Below are positions 8,271 through 16,993 of a DNA stretch of 64,000 bases, piece by piece (position 1 is the first letter of the stretch; each line of letters begins with the position of its first letter). A model generated the notes under the pieces. It was not told the origin of the DNA. It saw nothing but the letters and a program-made list of their open reading frames with translations, and ran no database searches. This DNA is from Cytophagales bacterium (GTDB lineage Bacteria; Bacteroidota; Bacteroidia; Cytophagales; Cyclobacteriaceae), in NCBI GenBank assembly GCA_017303805.1, contig JAFLBQ010000003.1, positions 62,001-126,000 on the forward strand, given 5' to 3'. Position numbers and translations under genes: made by a program.

Positions 8271-10028
8271 CTAAATTTTTAAGACAGTAAACTCTACCCT
8301 TCTGTTGTTGGCTCTGCCGGCCTCGGTATCGTTGGTGTCGATCGGTCTTGCCTCGCCATAACCGTGGGCTTGTAACCGCGCGGCTTCAATACCCTGGCTA
8401 ATAAGGTAATCGACCACTGCCTGCGAGCGTCCTTGCGAAAGTGTTTCGTTGTAGGTGTCTGATCCTTTGCTATCGGTGTGGCCGGCTATTTCGATTGACA
8501 CCCGTGGGTTTTGCTTCAGAAAGTCAACCACCTTATTTAATTCAACAAATGATTCCGACTTAAGTGTTGTTCTGTCAAAATCGAAATAAATATTTTTTAA
8601 GCGTACCGTTAACCCAACTTCTATAGGCGCTAAAAAAAGATTTTTAATTACCGGAGTTACCTCTTCACTTTCCACACGCACACTGTCGGTTGCATTTAAA
8701 TATCCTTCCGCAGAAGCGGTAAATAAATACCAGCCCAAGCCGGCAATGTTTTGCTGATATTTTCCGGTGGTTACCGGTAAATTGTATTTTACAGACCTGT
8801 CGGGTTTGTAGGTAATCTCTACTTTGCCCACATTTATTTTCTGATCGGTCTTTTTATCGATCAGGTCGCCAGCCAAAACCAGTTGCTTGCTTAACGGGGT
8901 AAGGTACACATCTACATGCACGGTAGTATCGCTGTTAATGCGTGGCACTTTATACGATTGAGTAAAAGGCATAAACCCGGTGGCAGTAACATCCAGTGTA
9001 TAGGTTTCTACTTCGGCCACCCGGGTTTCGAAGTTGCCATTGGGAGTGGTGCGCAAATGCACCGGTGGTTGTTCTTTCAACTTTACATCCACCAGCGATT
9101 GTACTGTTAAGTTTGTTTTCTGATTATAGGTTGTTCCGGTAAGTAAGATTTTAAAATTGCGGGGCTTGAGAATAAATAAATCATAGTTGCCACCATCTAT
9201 TCGCGAGCCGGCCCGGGCAGTAAAAATATTTCCGTGGGTATCAATCGAAAAGTAGGCATCAGCAACGGGCGTATTAATCTGTTTGCCCAGGTTAACGGGC
9301 TCACTCCAGTTTTGCCAGCTATCATCCAGGCGGGTAGTCTTGTACACATCGGTTCCACCTACTTTATCTTTCGAATACCGATCGCTTGCGAAGTATAATG
9401 TTTTTTGGTCTGGAGCCATAAACGGACTAAACTCATCGGCCGCACTGCTGATTTTTAACTTAACCGGTTTGCTCCACTGCCCGTTGGCTTGATTAGAAAC
9501 ATATAAATCGCTGAACTTATCGCCTTGCTTTTCGCTCATGTAAATTACCAGGTGCTGACCATCGGCCGAAATAGTAGCCCCATTAAATATCCCTTTATCC
9601 ATATCAGCAAAACCAGGAATTGTTAATTCTGTCCAGCCACCTCCGGGGCTCACCAGCGAAAAGCCTTTGGAGTTTTTAGCGCGGCCTCCGCGCACCAGCA
9701 ACGTACCATCGGGCAGGGTATTGAACACCTGGTTGAAGCGGTTTTGATTAAGGGGTGGACCCACGCGTTTCCCTTCCGACCACTCGCCCTTCTCATCTAA
9801 AGTAGAAACCCAAATATCCTGGCTGTTCTCTTTACCAAATGTATTTTGAGGGTGGTTACTTACAAAATAGTACAGCTTTGTACCATCAATAGAAATAACA
9901 GGCGATACCTGATGGTAGAGTGTGTTGATCTTATCATTCATTTTAACAAGTTCGTATCGCGGACTAATTTCCTGCGCCCAAACTGCTAAGCCAGCCAACC
10001 AGACAATAAGAGCAAGCATATATTTCAT
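8271..10028 (-). CDS. PD40 beta-propeller OmpA-family protein
   Basis: A 585-residue protein starting at the ATG at 10028, where the signal peptide begins (ALIVWLAGLAVWAQ); a longer start at 10073 would overlap the upstream gene. After the signal peptide come PD40/WD40-like repeats (about 40-290; for example TLYYFASDRYSKDKVGGTDVY). Then come two carboxypeptidase-regulatory-like beta domains (about 295-460) and a C-terminal OmpA peptidoglycan-binding domain (about 470-583) with IEIAGHTDSKGSD and NNRRVEF. It is anchored to the wall from the outer membrane side. It resembles the protein at 23521-25509 but has no TPR region. The role in the envelope is inferred. Confidence 0.9.
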   Translation of the reverse strand: MKYMLALIVWLAGLAVWAQEISPRYELVKMNDKINTLYHQVSPVISIDGTKLYYFVSNHPQNTFGKENSQDIWVSTLDEKGEWSEGKRVGPPLNQNRFNQVFNTLPDGTLLVRGGRAKNSKGFSLVSPGGGWTELTIPGFADMDKGIFNGATISADGQHLVIYMSEKQGDKFSDLYVSNQANGQWSKPVKLKISSAADEFSPFMAPDQKTLYFASDRYSKDKVGGTDVYKTTRLDDSWQNWSEPVNLGKQINTPVADAYFSIDTHGNIFTARAGSRIDGGNYDLFILKPRNFKILLTGTTYNQKTNLTVQSLVDVKLKEQPPVHLRTTPNGNFETRVAEVETYTLDVTATGFMPFTQSYKVPRINSDTTVHVDVYLTPLSKQLVLAGDLIDKKTDQKINVGKVEITYKPDRSVKYNLPVTTGKYQQNIAGLGWYLFTASAEGYLNATDSVRVESEEVTPVIKNLFLAPIEVGLTVRLKNIYFDFDRTTLKSESFVELNKVVDFLKQNPRVSIEIAGHTDSKGSDTYNETLSQGRSQAVVDYLISQGIEAARLQAHGYGEARPIDTNDTEAGRANNRRVEFTVLKI

Positions 10029-10038
10029 CGTATCAAAA

Positions 10039-10482
10039 TTAAATAGACGGAAAACTAAAAAAGCCCCGGCCACTCATGGCAATTGCCAACACAATCAGCA
10101 CCAGCGCAACCAGGTTAAAGATAAACAGCCGTTTGTGTTTTGCCGTTGAATCGGTCATCCTTTTTGCGGTTGTTCGGGCTACAGTAATCAGTACAACAGC
10201 AATCAACATCAGGCTAATGTGCTCCACCAGCCAATATCGGGCCATTGCATTTTTCATTGAGGCCCCACTAAAAATAACCAGCGGGCTAACAAAATAAAGG
10301 ATAAGGCCCAGCAACAATTGGGTATGGGTTAGGATAAATAACCACAGGCTTACTTTATCATCCATTGCAGTAAACGGGGCTTTCTTTTGCCAGCCTGTAA
10401 ACGTGCGGTAGAGCAGGATGAGCAAAAAAACCAAAATAAAATACCTTACTGTTGAATGCGTTAGAACCAATAGGTTATCCAT
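10039..10482 (-). CDS. Four-helix integral membrane protein, unknown function
   Basis: A 147-residue hydrophobic protein with four predicted membrane segments, at about 8-26, 45-67, 84-103 and 119-138. Histidines lie in or near the helices (His9 near the N-terminus, His53, His88), which could suggest haem binding as in small cytochrome b-like proteins, but there is no firm motif. The gene lies 10 bp upstream of the PD40-OmpA gene start and may be co-transcribed with it. Conserved hypothetical proteins of this type occur in Cytophagales. Confidence 0.7.
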   Translation of the reverse strand: MDNLLVLTHSTVRYFILVFLLILLYRTFTGWQKKAPFTAMDDKVSLWLFILTHTQLLLGLILYFVSPLVIFSGASMKNAMARYWLVEHISLMLIAVVLITVARTTAKRMTDSTAKHKRLFIFNLVALVLIVLAIAMSGRGFFSFPSI

Positions 10483-10589
10483 AGCTGATGAAAATAAGTT
10501 TATCCCCGAAAATTACCAAGTTTTTTGGCTTTTGAGATCGGTTGGGCTCAAAACTTTTGGCTACATTTCGTACCCTATTTCTCCCCAAC

Positions 10590-11543
10590 ATGAAATCACC
10601 CTCTCTATACGCATTGCTGCTCTGCGTAATGCTATGCTCTTTTACTACTGCACAAGCACAACCCGATAGTGTTAAAGTAGGCACGTATGTAATTAGCGTA
10701 CACGACATAAACTTTCGCGATAAGGAATACACCATGCGCTTTTGGTTGTGGTTTTTATACAATAACCCGGCTTTTGATTTTGGGTCTCAACTGGATATTC
10801 CCAATGCAAAGGCTATAGACCAGCCAGAAGTAATTCTGGATAGTATTGATGGCAAAGCCTGGGCCATTATGAAAATGAAAGCCACGATGAAAGAAAGTTG
10901 GAAGGTGGCCGATTTTCCATTTGACAAACAACACCTGCGCGTTCAAATTGAAAATGCCCTGTTCGACATTAACAACCTGGTGTTTGAACCGGATCTAAAA
11001 GGTAGCACGTACGATAAAGCCGAAGCCATTGATGGGTGGAAAATTACCCGCTTTAATGTTTCTTCTAAATTGAACGATTATGAAACAGGGTTTGGTGACC
11101 CGCGCGCGCATCGCGACTATCAAAATTTTTCGGCTTTTGTTATTGAAATGGATATTGAGCGAAATGCCTGGGGGTTGTTTCTGAAAATATTTATTGGGAT
11201 GTACATCGCCTTTCTGATTTCGGTTATAAGTTTTACTATACAAGTGCAGGAACTGGAACCTCGCTTTGGCCTGCCCGTGGGTGGTCTGTTTGCCACTGTG
11301 GGTAATAAATATATTATCGATTCAATTCTACCGGAAACCTCGGCCTTTACGTTGGTGGACACACTGCACACGCTAACCTTTTTAGGAATTTTTGGAACGT
11401 TGGTGGTTTCGGCTATTGCCTTACAATACTACGACAACGGCAACAAGGAGGCTGCCAAAAGAATTAACAAGAAAGGTGCTAAAATTGTGTTGTGGGCGTA
11501 CGGCATCCTTAACCTGATATTAGTTTTTCTGGCTATTCTCTAA
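10590..11543 (+). CDS. Pentameric ligand-gated ion channel homologue
   Basis: A 317-residue protein from the ATG at 10590, where a signal peptide starts (cleaved near TTAQAQ, residue 24); an upstream ATG at 10542 precedes it. The extracellular domain (about 25-190) shows pLGIC features: the FWLWFLY strand at 51-57 and DFPFDKQ at 108-114, the region that borders the Cys-loop in eukaryotic receptors. The mature protein has no cysteine, as in GLIC and ELIC. Four membrane segments follow at about 195-217 (M1), 226-247 (M2), 255-280 (M3) and 297-317 (M4), with the ILPE turn between M2 and M3. The M2 sequence is glycine-rich and contains Asn239-Lys240, unlike GLIC. The ligand is unknown. Confidence 0.85.
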   Translation: MKSPSLYALLLCVMLCSFTTAQAQPDSVKVGTYVISVHDINFRDKEYTMRFWLWFLYNNPAFDFGSQLDIPNAKAIDQPEVILDSIDGKAWAIMKMKATMKESWKVADFPFDKQHLRVQIENALFDINNLVFEPDLKGSTYDKAEAIDGWKITRFNVSSKLNDYETGFGDPRAHRDYQNFSAFVIEMDIERNAWGLFLKIFIGMYIAFLISVISFTIQVQELEPRFGLPVGGLFATVGNKYIIDSILPETSAFTLVDTLHTLTFLGIFGTLVVSAIALQYYDNGNKEAAKRINKKGAKIVLWAYGILNLILVFLAIL

Positions 11544-11598
11544 CATAGATCAAGAATTTCTGCCGCTCCTCTCTTTACAAGCAAAGAGTTGCTTCGAG

Positions 11599-12051
11599 TC
11601 AGACTTTATTTTTTGTATCGATTACGATAGTTACCGGCCCATCATTGAGTAAGGTTATTTGCATATCGGCACCAAACTCGCCAGTTTGTACGGGGCGCGC
11701 TAAATGCGCTTGTACGGCTGCAATAAATTTTTCGTAAACCGGAATGGCTACTTCAGGCCTGGCCGCTTTTATGTAACTGGGGCGGTTGCCCTTTCGGGTG
11801 CTTGCCTGCAACGTAAATTGACTTACAATTAAAATTTCTCCGGCACAATCTTTTACACTTACGTTCATCACTCCGGCAGCATCGTTAAAAATGCGTAGGT
11901 TAACCAGCTTCGAAGCAAGCCAGTTTACATCTTCAATTGTGTCAGCCTCTTCAATACCTACCAGTACTAAAAGGCCCAACCCGATTTTAGCTTTAGGCTG
12001 TGCTTGTATTGCTACAGAAGCGTGCGAAACCCGTTGAAGTACTGCGATCAT
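11599..12051 (-). CDS. dtd: D-aminoacyl-tRNA deacylase
   Basis: A 150-residue protein that matches DTD over its full length. It hydrolyses D-aminoacyl-tRNA, mainly D-Tyr-tRNA and Gly-mischarged tRNA(Ala), to prevent D-residue incorporation. The two signature motifs are present: SQFTLQA at 77-83 and the Gly-cisPro motif as NDGPVT at 136-141. It is cytoplasmic. It overlaps the upstream gene by 4 bp, so it is translated from the same leftward message as three upstream genes. A short hairpin (CTCTTT / AAAGAG, 11571-11588) lies downstream, between it and the convergent channel gene. Confidence 0.95.
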   Translation of the reverse strand: MIAVLQRVSHASVAIQAQPKAKIGLGLLVLVGIEEADTIEDVNWLASKLVNLRIFNDAAGVMNVSVKDCAGEILIVSQFTLQASTRKGNRPSYIKAARPEVAIPVYEKFIAAVQAHLARPVQTGEFGADMQITLLNDGPVTIVIDTKNKV

Positions 12052-13262
12052 TTTTTTTCTGGTGGAAGGTAATTCAATGGAAGTAAGTCACTCATTTTCT
12101 CAGACCACGCCCAGTACCACTCAAAGAACACATCGTAGGCATTCTCATAATATCCATTCTCATAAATTTTAAGGCCAGGTACCAGAACGTGCATGATGGA
12201 TGTTTGAAATCGTGCCGGGAAGCGTCCGTTCATCTCGGCATAAGCCGCTGCCTCACGCTCATGCAGATAATCTATCTTCAACATTCCCGTAAAGGCAAGC
12301 TGGCCATCCTCAACAGGTAGCTTTAATTCTTTTCGGCCAATGCTATCAACCACGCGTGGCTGATTTCGTAACTCAATAAAATAGCGTAAGCTATCTGAAA
12401 TATACATTTCATTTGCACGGGTGTTTTTCTCCCGGTGGTACTTAATCTTTTCATTAAGCCATTCATCGGAAGGACGTTTGCGGTTGGGCACCCTGTAAAA
12501 CTCAAAAATCCCAAATCCCGCTTCTTGCACCTGGTTACTTCGAACTGCGCGCATAAAATGTGTTACCGATCCTTCATAGGCCCTTTGCCGCTCGCGTTGC
12601 CACCGTTTTGCCTCGCTGGTATTTTTAGCTGTAAGATTTTCAAACACAGGTATTCCAAAAATTTCCAGTCGGCTGGTCTGATAATTTAATTCAAACTTCT
12701 GCAAGTACCAATTAATGGTGTAACCCAAGGCACGGTTTTCTATTTTAAGAGGTTGCCAGGCATGCGCCACCAGGGTGTGGGTAGCCTGATCAAAATAAAG
12801 GTGCAAATCGCGTGGGTTTAAAATCGTACAACTTTTGGCATTGGGTACATCGCCCAAAAAAGCGCTCTTAAAAACTTTGTAGTTATGTGCCCAACCGGTT
12901 GTGTCTTCACGCACCACCACTTCGCGTAGCCGCACTTCTTCCACTTTAAGTTGAATGGTAAGCCTGAATTGTGAATTATGAAATTCAAAAGCTTGTTGGT
13001 AGGGTTGGTAGCCAACATAGGCTATTACAAAATCATACTTTCCATCGGCAAAATTTTGCAACACAAACTCGCCTTCCATGTTACTGCTTACGCCAATACT
13101 GGTGCTGGCAAAAAATACGTTAGCAAACGGAATGGGCGCGCCTGTTTCCGCATCCGTTATTACGCCCGAAATTTTATTGGATTGTGCGCACACCTGGCTC
13201 GCTGCACACACTAAGAAAAAGAGCCACTTAATAGTTCTGCAACTGCACCGATTCATATACAT
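12048..13262 (-). CDS. Exported protein with carboxypeptidase-like regulatory domain
   Basis: A 404-residue protein with an N-terminal hydrophobic export signal (FFLVCAASQVCAQ). Directly after it is a CarboxypepD_reg-like beta sandwich (about 28-115: ISGVITDAETGAPIPFANV). The remaining 290 residues are a conserved unknown region found in Bacteroidota proteins of this build. There is no TonB-dependent barrel, so this is not a SusC-like receptor. It is likely periplasmic or outer-membrane associated. Its start overlaps the upstream gene by 35 bp, or 29 bp if the ATG at 13256 is used, and its end overlaps dtd by 4 bp. Confidence 0.82.
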   Translation of the reverse strand: MYMNRCSCRTIKWLFFLVCAASQVCAQSNKISGVITDAETGAPIPFANVFFASTSIGVSSNMEGEFVLQNFADGKYDFVIAYVGYQPYQQAFEFHNSQFRLTIQLKVEEVRLREVVVREDTTGWAHNYKVFKSAFLGDVPNAKSCTILNPRDLHLYFDQATHTLVAHAWQPLKIENRALGYTINWYLQKFELNYQTSRLEIFGIPVFENLTAKNTSEAKRWQRERQRAYEGSVTHFMRAVRSNQVQEAGFGIFEFYRVPNRKRPSDEWLNEKIKYHREKNTRANEMYISDSLRYFIELRNQPRVVDSIGRKELKLPVEDGQLAFTGMLKIDYLHEREAAAYAEMNGRFPARFQTSIMHVLVPGLKIYENGYYENAYDVFFEWYWAWSEKMSDLLPLNYLPPEKK

Positions 13263-13866
13263 GCAACCCTTGTTTTGCCGATTTGGCTTCGCGCTGCATA
13301 GCCCGCGCTACCTTTGCTCCCTCCACTCCCTTGTACTTTTTAGGAATCAAAAAGCCAAAAAATTTGTAAAACACTTTTGCGGCATCCTCGCCACTTCGTT
13401 GTTCGTTTCTGTCGCCCAGCAAAAGCGAAGGCCTAAAAATATGCGTAGCGTTAAAGGCAAGACTACCAATGGCGTCTTCCACTTCGCCCTTCACTTTATT
13501 ATAAAAGATACCCGATGACTTATTGGCGCCCAGCGCTGAAACCAGCAAGAAAGTAGTAGCCCCATTTTGCTTTAGCGCTGTTGCCAGTTGCAGCGGGTAC
13601 TCAAAATCTACTTTACGGAATGCCGCCTTCGTTTTGGCTTGCTTCATGGTAGTGCCAAGGCAGCAAAAAACGTCATCAGCTTTCAGGTTTTGAAGTTTTT
13701 CCCACTCATCCAGATTTACAATAATAGTTTCCAGTTTTGGATGTGGGTTTAATGGTTTACGGCTTAGCGCCAGAACGCGATCGTAATGCGCATCGGCCAA
13801 TAATAAATCAAGCAACTCCTTGCCTATTAATCCGGTTGTTCCTGCTATTAACGCGGTACGCCCCAT
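13228..13866 (-). CDS. NAD(P)-binding epimerase-like protein, HTATIP2/TIP30-like
   Basis: A 212-residue atypical SDR. The N-terminal Rossmann motif GTTGLIG is at 9-15, a CCLGTT segment at about 68-73, and a YNKVKGEVE segment contains the catalytic-type Tyr and Lys. The length and these motifs fit the HTATIP2-like oxidoreductase group in bacteria, whose substrates are unknown. It lies 3 bp from the upstream membrane protein gene and overlaps the next gene, so it belongs to a four-gene leftward unit ending in dtd. Confidence 0.85.
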   Translation of the reverse strand: MGRTALIAGTTGLIGKELLDLLLADAHYDRVLALSRKPLNPHPKLETIIVNLDEWEKLQNLKADDVFCCLGTTMKQAKTKAAFRKVDFEYPLQLATALKQNGATTFLLVSALGANKSSGIFYNKVKGEVEDAIGSLAFNATHIFRPSLLLGDRNEQRSGEDAAKVFYKFFGFLIPKKYKGVEGAKVARAMQREAKSAKQGLHVYESVQLQNY

Positions 13867-13868
13867 GT

Positions 13869-14390
13869 TTAAAAGGTTTGTTGAATCTCCTTTCTCAATT
13901 CAGTAAGCGCCAACATTATCAGATCAACCTGGCGTGCCATAACCATTTCAAAGATTTTTTTAGAAAGTTCAATACCGGTTGCTTCGGCCGGCAGCGCAGT
14001 AGCTGCTTCGTTTATTACAATTACCAAATCCTCTTTTGCATTGCGGATTTGATTCCAGACCTCTTCGCTCATATACACCTGCTGGGCTACGTTGTGATTG
14101 TACTCATTCCGGATTTCGTCCAATAACACCCGCTGAAAGTCGCGGGCCGTAAAAGCGGGGTTAGCCAAGCGCATAATCAGGTTTTGGGGCGCCATGCGTT
14201 CTAGAAACAACGTCATGCGTTCGTAAGCTTGAAGGCGGGCCGGCAAAATAGTTTCGATACTGCGGGTGCGAATCTCCAGTTTTTTAAGTTCCAGTTCTTT
14301 AATTACAAAGGTGCGCACCGTAAGATAAACGGCATACAATACCATTGCAGCAGGAATAATTATTTTACCGAATTCTATTAATGCTTCCAT
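13869..14390 (-). CDS. N-terminally membrane-anchored coiled protein, unknown
   Basis: A 173-residue protein with one N-terminal membrane helix (about 9-28) followed by a charged helical region (KELELKKLEIRTRSIETILPARLQ is the first part). The remainder has conserved-looking segments such as ERMTLFLERM and NEYNHNVAQQ. Proteins of this type are conserved among Cytophagales and I believe have a DUF number (DUF7935-like), but I cannot confirm it. The soluble part is expected in the cytoplasm. It is the first gene of a leftward unit with the HTATIP2-like gene 3 bp downstream. Confidence 0.75.
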   Translation of the reverse strand: MEALIEFGKIIIPAAMVLYAVYLTVRTFVIKELELKKLEIRTRSIETILPARLQAYERMTLFLERMAPQNLIMRLANPAFTARDFQRVLLDEIRNEYNHNVAQQVYMSEEVWNQIRNAKEDLVIVINEAATALPAEATGIELSKKIFEMVMARQVDLIMLALTELRKEIQQTF

Positions 14391-14462
14391 GTGAATTAAA
14401 ATGAAACCAAAGGTGTTTATTTTTTTGGATATTTTTGGAACCCGAAAGCGCTATTTACTTTT

Positions 14463-14777
14463 TTGATGTTCGATAATTTACAACCGGTTGGGTTAACACC
14501 CCGCGCGGCCGAAGAGGTGCGCAAGATTATGCAAACCAAAAATATTCCGGCCGAATATGGATTGCGCGTGGGCGTGCGCGGTGGCGGTTGCGGTGGGGCT
14601 GCACTTATAATTGGATTTGACAAGGCTAAACCTGCCGATATTATTTATGAACTGGAAGGGATTTCCATTTACATAGATAAAAAACATACGCTCTATCTTA
14701 TTGGTAAAGAGGTTGACTTTTACGAAGGAGCTGATGCAAAAGGCTTTATGTTTACCGATGCCGCTGAGGGCAATTAG
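14463..14777 (+). CDS. IscA/HesB-like protein lacking the C-terminal cysteines
   Basis: A 104-residue HesB/IscA-fold protein. The family motif LRVGVRGGGC is present, with Cys43, but the C-terminal CGCG pair used with it to hold an Fe-S cluster or iron is absent; the chain ends FMFTDAAEGN. Cys43 is the only cysteine. A-type carriers need three, so this variant probably binds iron differently, needs a partner, or has another job. I recall similar Bacteroidota homologues with this ending, so it is probably a real subfamily and not a damaged gene. It is convergent with the GT2 gene. Confidence 0.85.
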   Translation: MMFDNLQPVGLTPRAAEEVRKIMQTKNIPAEYGLRVGVRGGGCGGAALIIGFDKAKPADIIYELEGISIYIDKKHTLYLIGKEVDFYEGADAKGFMFTDAAEGN

Positions 14778-14781
14778 CAGC

Positions 14782-15753
14782 CTATACCTTTCGGCTCACT
14801 GTTTTCTTTACAACATGTACCAATGCCGTAGCGGTAGTAAGCCCGATACAAAGCCAATTGCGCGGTTGCCAAAAATTAATAGAAAATGCCTTCCATGCAT
14901 TTTGCCAGGCTTTGTCCAGTACGCGCCAGTACAAATGATAGAAAGCAGCTTCGCGGTAAAGGCGCGATTTATCAACCTGGTAGCGGGCCGCCCAGTTTTG
15001 AATAAACTGATTTAGTTCGGTAAGGTCTCCTTGCTGCAAACTATCTGCTCCTTTTGCCCTACGTTGTTTTGCCAAAAAGCAGATAATCCGGTCGGTTAAT
15101 GCAAATTGTAAGGTAAAGGCTTTTCGCGAAGCCGAATGCAGCACAATTCGATAGTAATAAAGCGGTTCGCGCAAGTTAACGCCATTAAATTTTTCGGCCA
15201 GGCGCGCGGCCAAATCGGTGTCGGCCATATTCTTGAAATACGGCCTGTAAAACTCGGGCAGCATGCGCACACACCGGGTTCTGAATATAGTGGTTGGCCC
15301 ATGAAACTGCGGGCCCGCAAGTATGGCTTCGCGAATGTGAGTTGCACTATCCGAAAGAATTATTTTTCGTATGGGGTACCCACCCTCGGTAATCGCCCAA
15401 TACGAGGTACCGCACAGGGCTACATCAGGGTGGTGTTGCAATACTTCCATTTGCTTTTGCAAGCGCAGCGCGTCCGAAAAATCATCGGCATCGGTTATGC
15501 TAAAGAACTCACTTGTTACTTTTTCAACACATTCGTTTACAACGGCTACACGGCCGCGGTTGTGTGTGAAATAAAAGCGTTGCAGGCGCGGGTCGGTAAA
15601 CTCATCTAATATCGATCGGGTGTTATCGGTAGAGCCATCATCAAGTACCCAAAGTTCAAAGTCGGTAAAGGTTTGTTGTAACAAACTTTGGATTGCTGCA
15701 CGAATAAATTGCCCGGCATTGAAGGCAGGCATAATGAGAATAAGGGCAGGCAT
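14782..15753 (-). CDS. Family 2 glycosyltransferase
   Basis: A 323-residue GT2 enzyme (GT-A fold). The N-terminal MPAFNAG strand, the nucleotide-binding LDDGSTD motif near residue 37 and the metal-binding ITDADD region near residue 93 are all present. The C-terminal 100 residues are basic and may associate with the membrane. It transfers a sugar from a nucleotide-sugar donor, but donor and acceptor are not visible. It lies 20 bp downstream of folB on the same strand, probably by chance of packing. A second GT2 enzyme is at 33916-34767. Confidence 0.92.
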   Translation of the reverse strand: MPALILIMPAFNAGQFIRAAIQSLLQQTFTDFELWVLDDGSTDNTRSILDEFTDPRLQRFYFTHNRGRVAVVNECVEKVTSEFFSITDADDFSDALRLQKQMEVLQHHPDVALCGTSYWAITEGGYPIRKIILSDSATHIREAILAGPQFHGPTTIFRTRCVRMLPEFYRPYFKNMADTDLAARLAEKFNGVNLREPLYYYRIVLHSASRKAFTLQFALTDRIICFLAKQRRAKGADSLQQGDLTELNQFIQNWAARYQVDKSRLYREAAFYHLYWRVLDKAWQNAWKAFSINFWQPRNWLCIGLTTATALVHVVKKTVSRKV

Positions 15754-15773
15754 GGCAGTAAACCGGTGCTCCG

Positions 15774-16136
15774 TTAACTTCTGTTTTGAGATACCGTAAC
15801 AGTTGCTTTTTTACAAACACCGCCAATAGGCGGATTGAACTTTGAAATTTTTACGGTTACGTGTTGCGCCTCACGAAAGGTTTGCAGGGTGCGGTTTGCA
15901 ATAGCGTGGCCTACAGTTTCCAAAAGTTTTGACGGCTTGGCCATTTCTTCTTTTACAAGCGTGTAGAGGTCTTCGTAATTAATCGTTCCACTCAAATCAT
16001 CCTGAAAGGCTGCTTCAGAAAACTCTGTATCGACAATTAGATCAACTTCAAATTTATTGCCGGATGATCGCTCGTGTGGATAAACCCCGTGGTAGGCATG
16101 AAACTCCAACCCCTCCAGTTCTACTTTTCCGGTCAT
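15774..16136 (-). CDS. folB: Dihydroneopterin aldolase
   Basis: A 120-residue enzyme of folate synthesis that cleaves 7,8-dihydroneopterin to 6-hydroxymethyl-dihydropterin and glycolaldehyde. It has the family's FHAYHGVYPHER start, with a Tyr-His pair near residues 15-16, the TINYEDLY segment and the C-terminal region ending in KKATVTVSQ. The length is normal. Its ATG overlaps the DivIVA-like gene stop by 4 bp, so the two are translationally coupled. Confidence 0.93.
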   Translation of the reverse strand: MTGKVELEGLEFHAYHGVYPHERSSGNKFEVDLIVDTEFSEAAFQDDLSGTINYEDLYTLVKEEMAKPSKLLETVGHAIANRTLQTFREAQHVTVKISKFNPPIGGVCKKATVTVSQNRS

Positions 16137-16846
16137 TGAATGTCGTCAAAGAAAGAGCGTTGATGAATTTGCACCTGGGTTGTTTCAACCGTTACAATCT
16201 TACTTGTTTCGGTGTGCACCGGTTGCAGCAGCGACTTCTTAATTTCATTTTCCAATTCGGCATTCGGGAACAACATTTTCTTGCTTTCGCGCTTGGCCAG
16301 GGCCAGGTGTTGATCCGGATCAAAATCGCGCGCTGCAGACTTGGCACGCTCTACGCGGTCTATGGTTTCACCGGCCATCCGTTTTAAATCGGCCAACAGA
16401 TTATCGCGGTGCAGTTCCAAGGTTTTATAATGCTGGTTAAGCGATTTCAACCGGTCTTCCATTTCGTCCAACAACTGCCGCGATAACATTTCAGCTTCTT
16501 CCATAGCATTCTTTGCCTTGGTTTTAGCTTCGTTCATAATGGCATCGGCCTTCAGTTGGTTTTCTTTCAAGATCAATTCGGCCGTTTTGTTAGCCTGGCC
16601 TATTACGCTGGCTCCTGTGTCTTCGGCTGTTTTTAAGGTCTTGTAAAGCGAACTTTCCACTTCGCGCAGTTTGGAAACTTCGCGCTCGGTGCCCTCCAGC
16701 TTTATGCGCAGTTCCTTGGCTTCGTCCAGGGTGCGCTCCCACTCTTGCGAGAGGGTGAGTAAGAAAGCGTTAACCTCGTCTTTATCGTAGCCGCGAAGTA
16801 CTTTTTCAAAAGCTTTCTGCCGGATTTCGAGCGGTGTAATTTTCAT
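16133..16846 (-). CDS. DivIVA domain protein
   Basis: A 237-residue, mostly coiled-coil protein. The N-terminus (ITPLEIRQKAFEKVLRGYD, then DEVNAFL) is the DivIVA membrane-binding domain, followed by a long charged coiled coil from about 30 to 190. DivIVA proteins mark curved or dividing membrane and recruit cell-wall or division proteins. Bacteroidota members are poorly studied. The coupling to folB is conserved-looking but functionally unexplained. The upstream 147-base gap holds no gene. Confidence 0.92.
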   Translation of the reverse strand: MKITPLEIRQKAFEKVLRGYDKDEVNAFLLTLSQEWERTLDEAKELRIKLEGTEREVSKLREVESSLYKTLKTAEDTGASVIGQANKTAELILKENQLKADAIMNEAKTKAKNAMEEAEMLSRQLLDEMEDRLKSLNQHYKTLELHRDNLLADLKRMAGETIDRVERAKSAARDFDPDQHLALAKRESKKMLFPNAELENEIKKSLLQPVHTETSKIVTVETTQVQIHQRSFFDDIQ

Positions 16847-16965
16847 AACAGGTGTGGTTTATTCAAAGTTTAAAAAATGCTTATTACCTTAAAAAATGGC
16901 TGCTTTAACCTTGCCCCGTAGCAGCTATAACGTTAATCCACAGCCAAATGTATAAATTTTTATTA

Positions 16966-16987
16966 CAAATCCCTTGCCGGGGATTTG
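16966..16987 (-). terminator. Hairpin after the WD40 gene, possible terminator
   Basis: Perfect 8-bp stem CAAATCCC / GGGATTTG around loop TTGCCG, starting six bases after the WD40 gene stop in the leftward direction. The tail (TAATAAAAATTT) is A/T-rich, not a pure T run, so termination strength is uncertain. Confidence 0.5.
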
Positions 16988-16993
16988 GTTGCC

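Noticed and set aside
13078..13518. 146-residue plus-strand ORF
   Set aside because: It spans the overlap of two convincing minus-strand genes and has no family resemblance.
16847..16965. Gap before the DivIVA-like gene
   Set aside because: I looked for a tRNA, small RNA or ORF and saw only A/T-rich promoter-like sequence.
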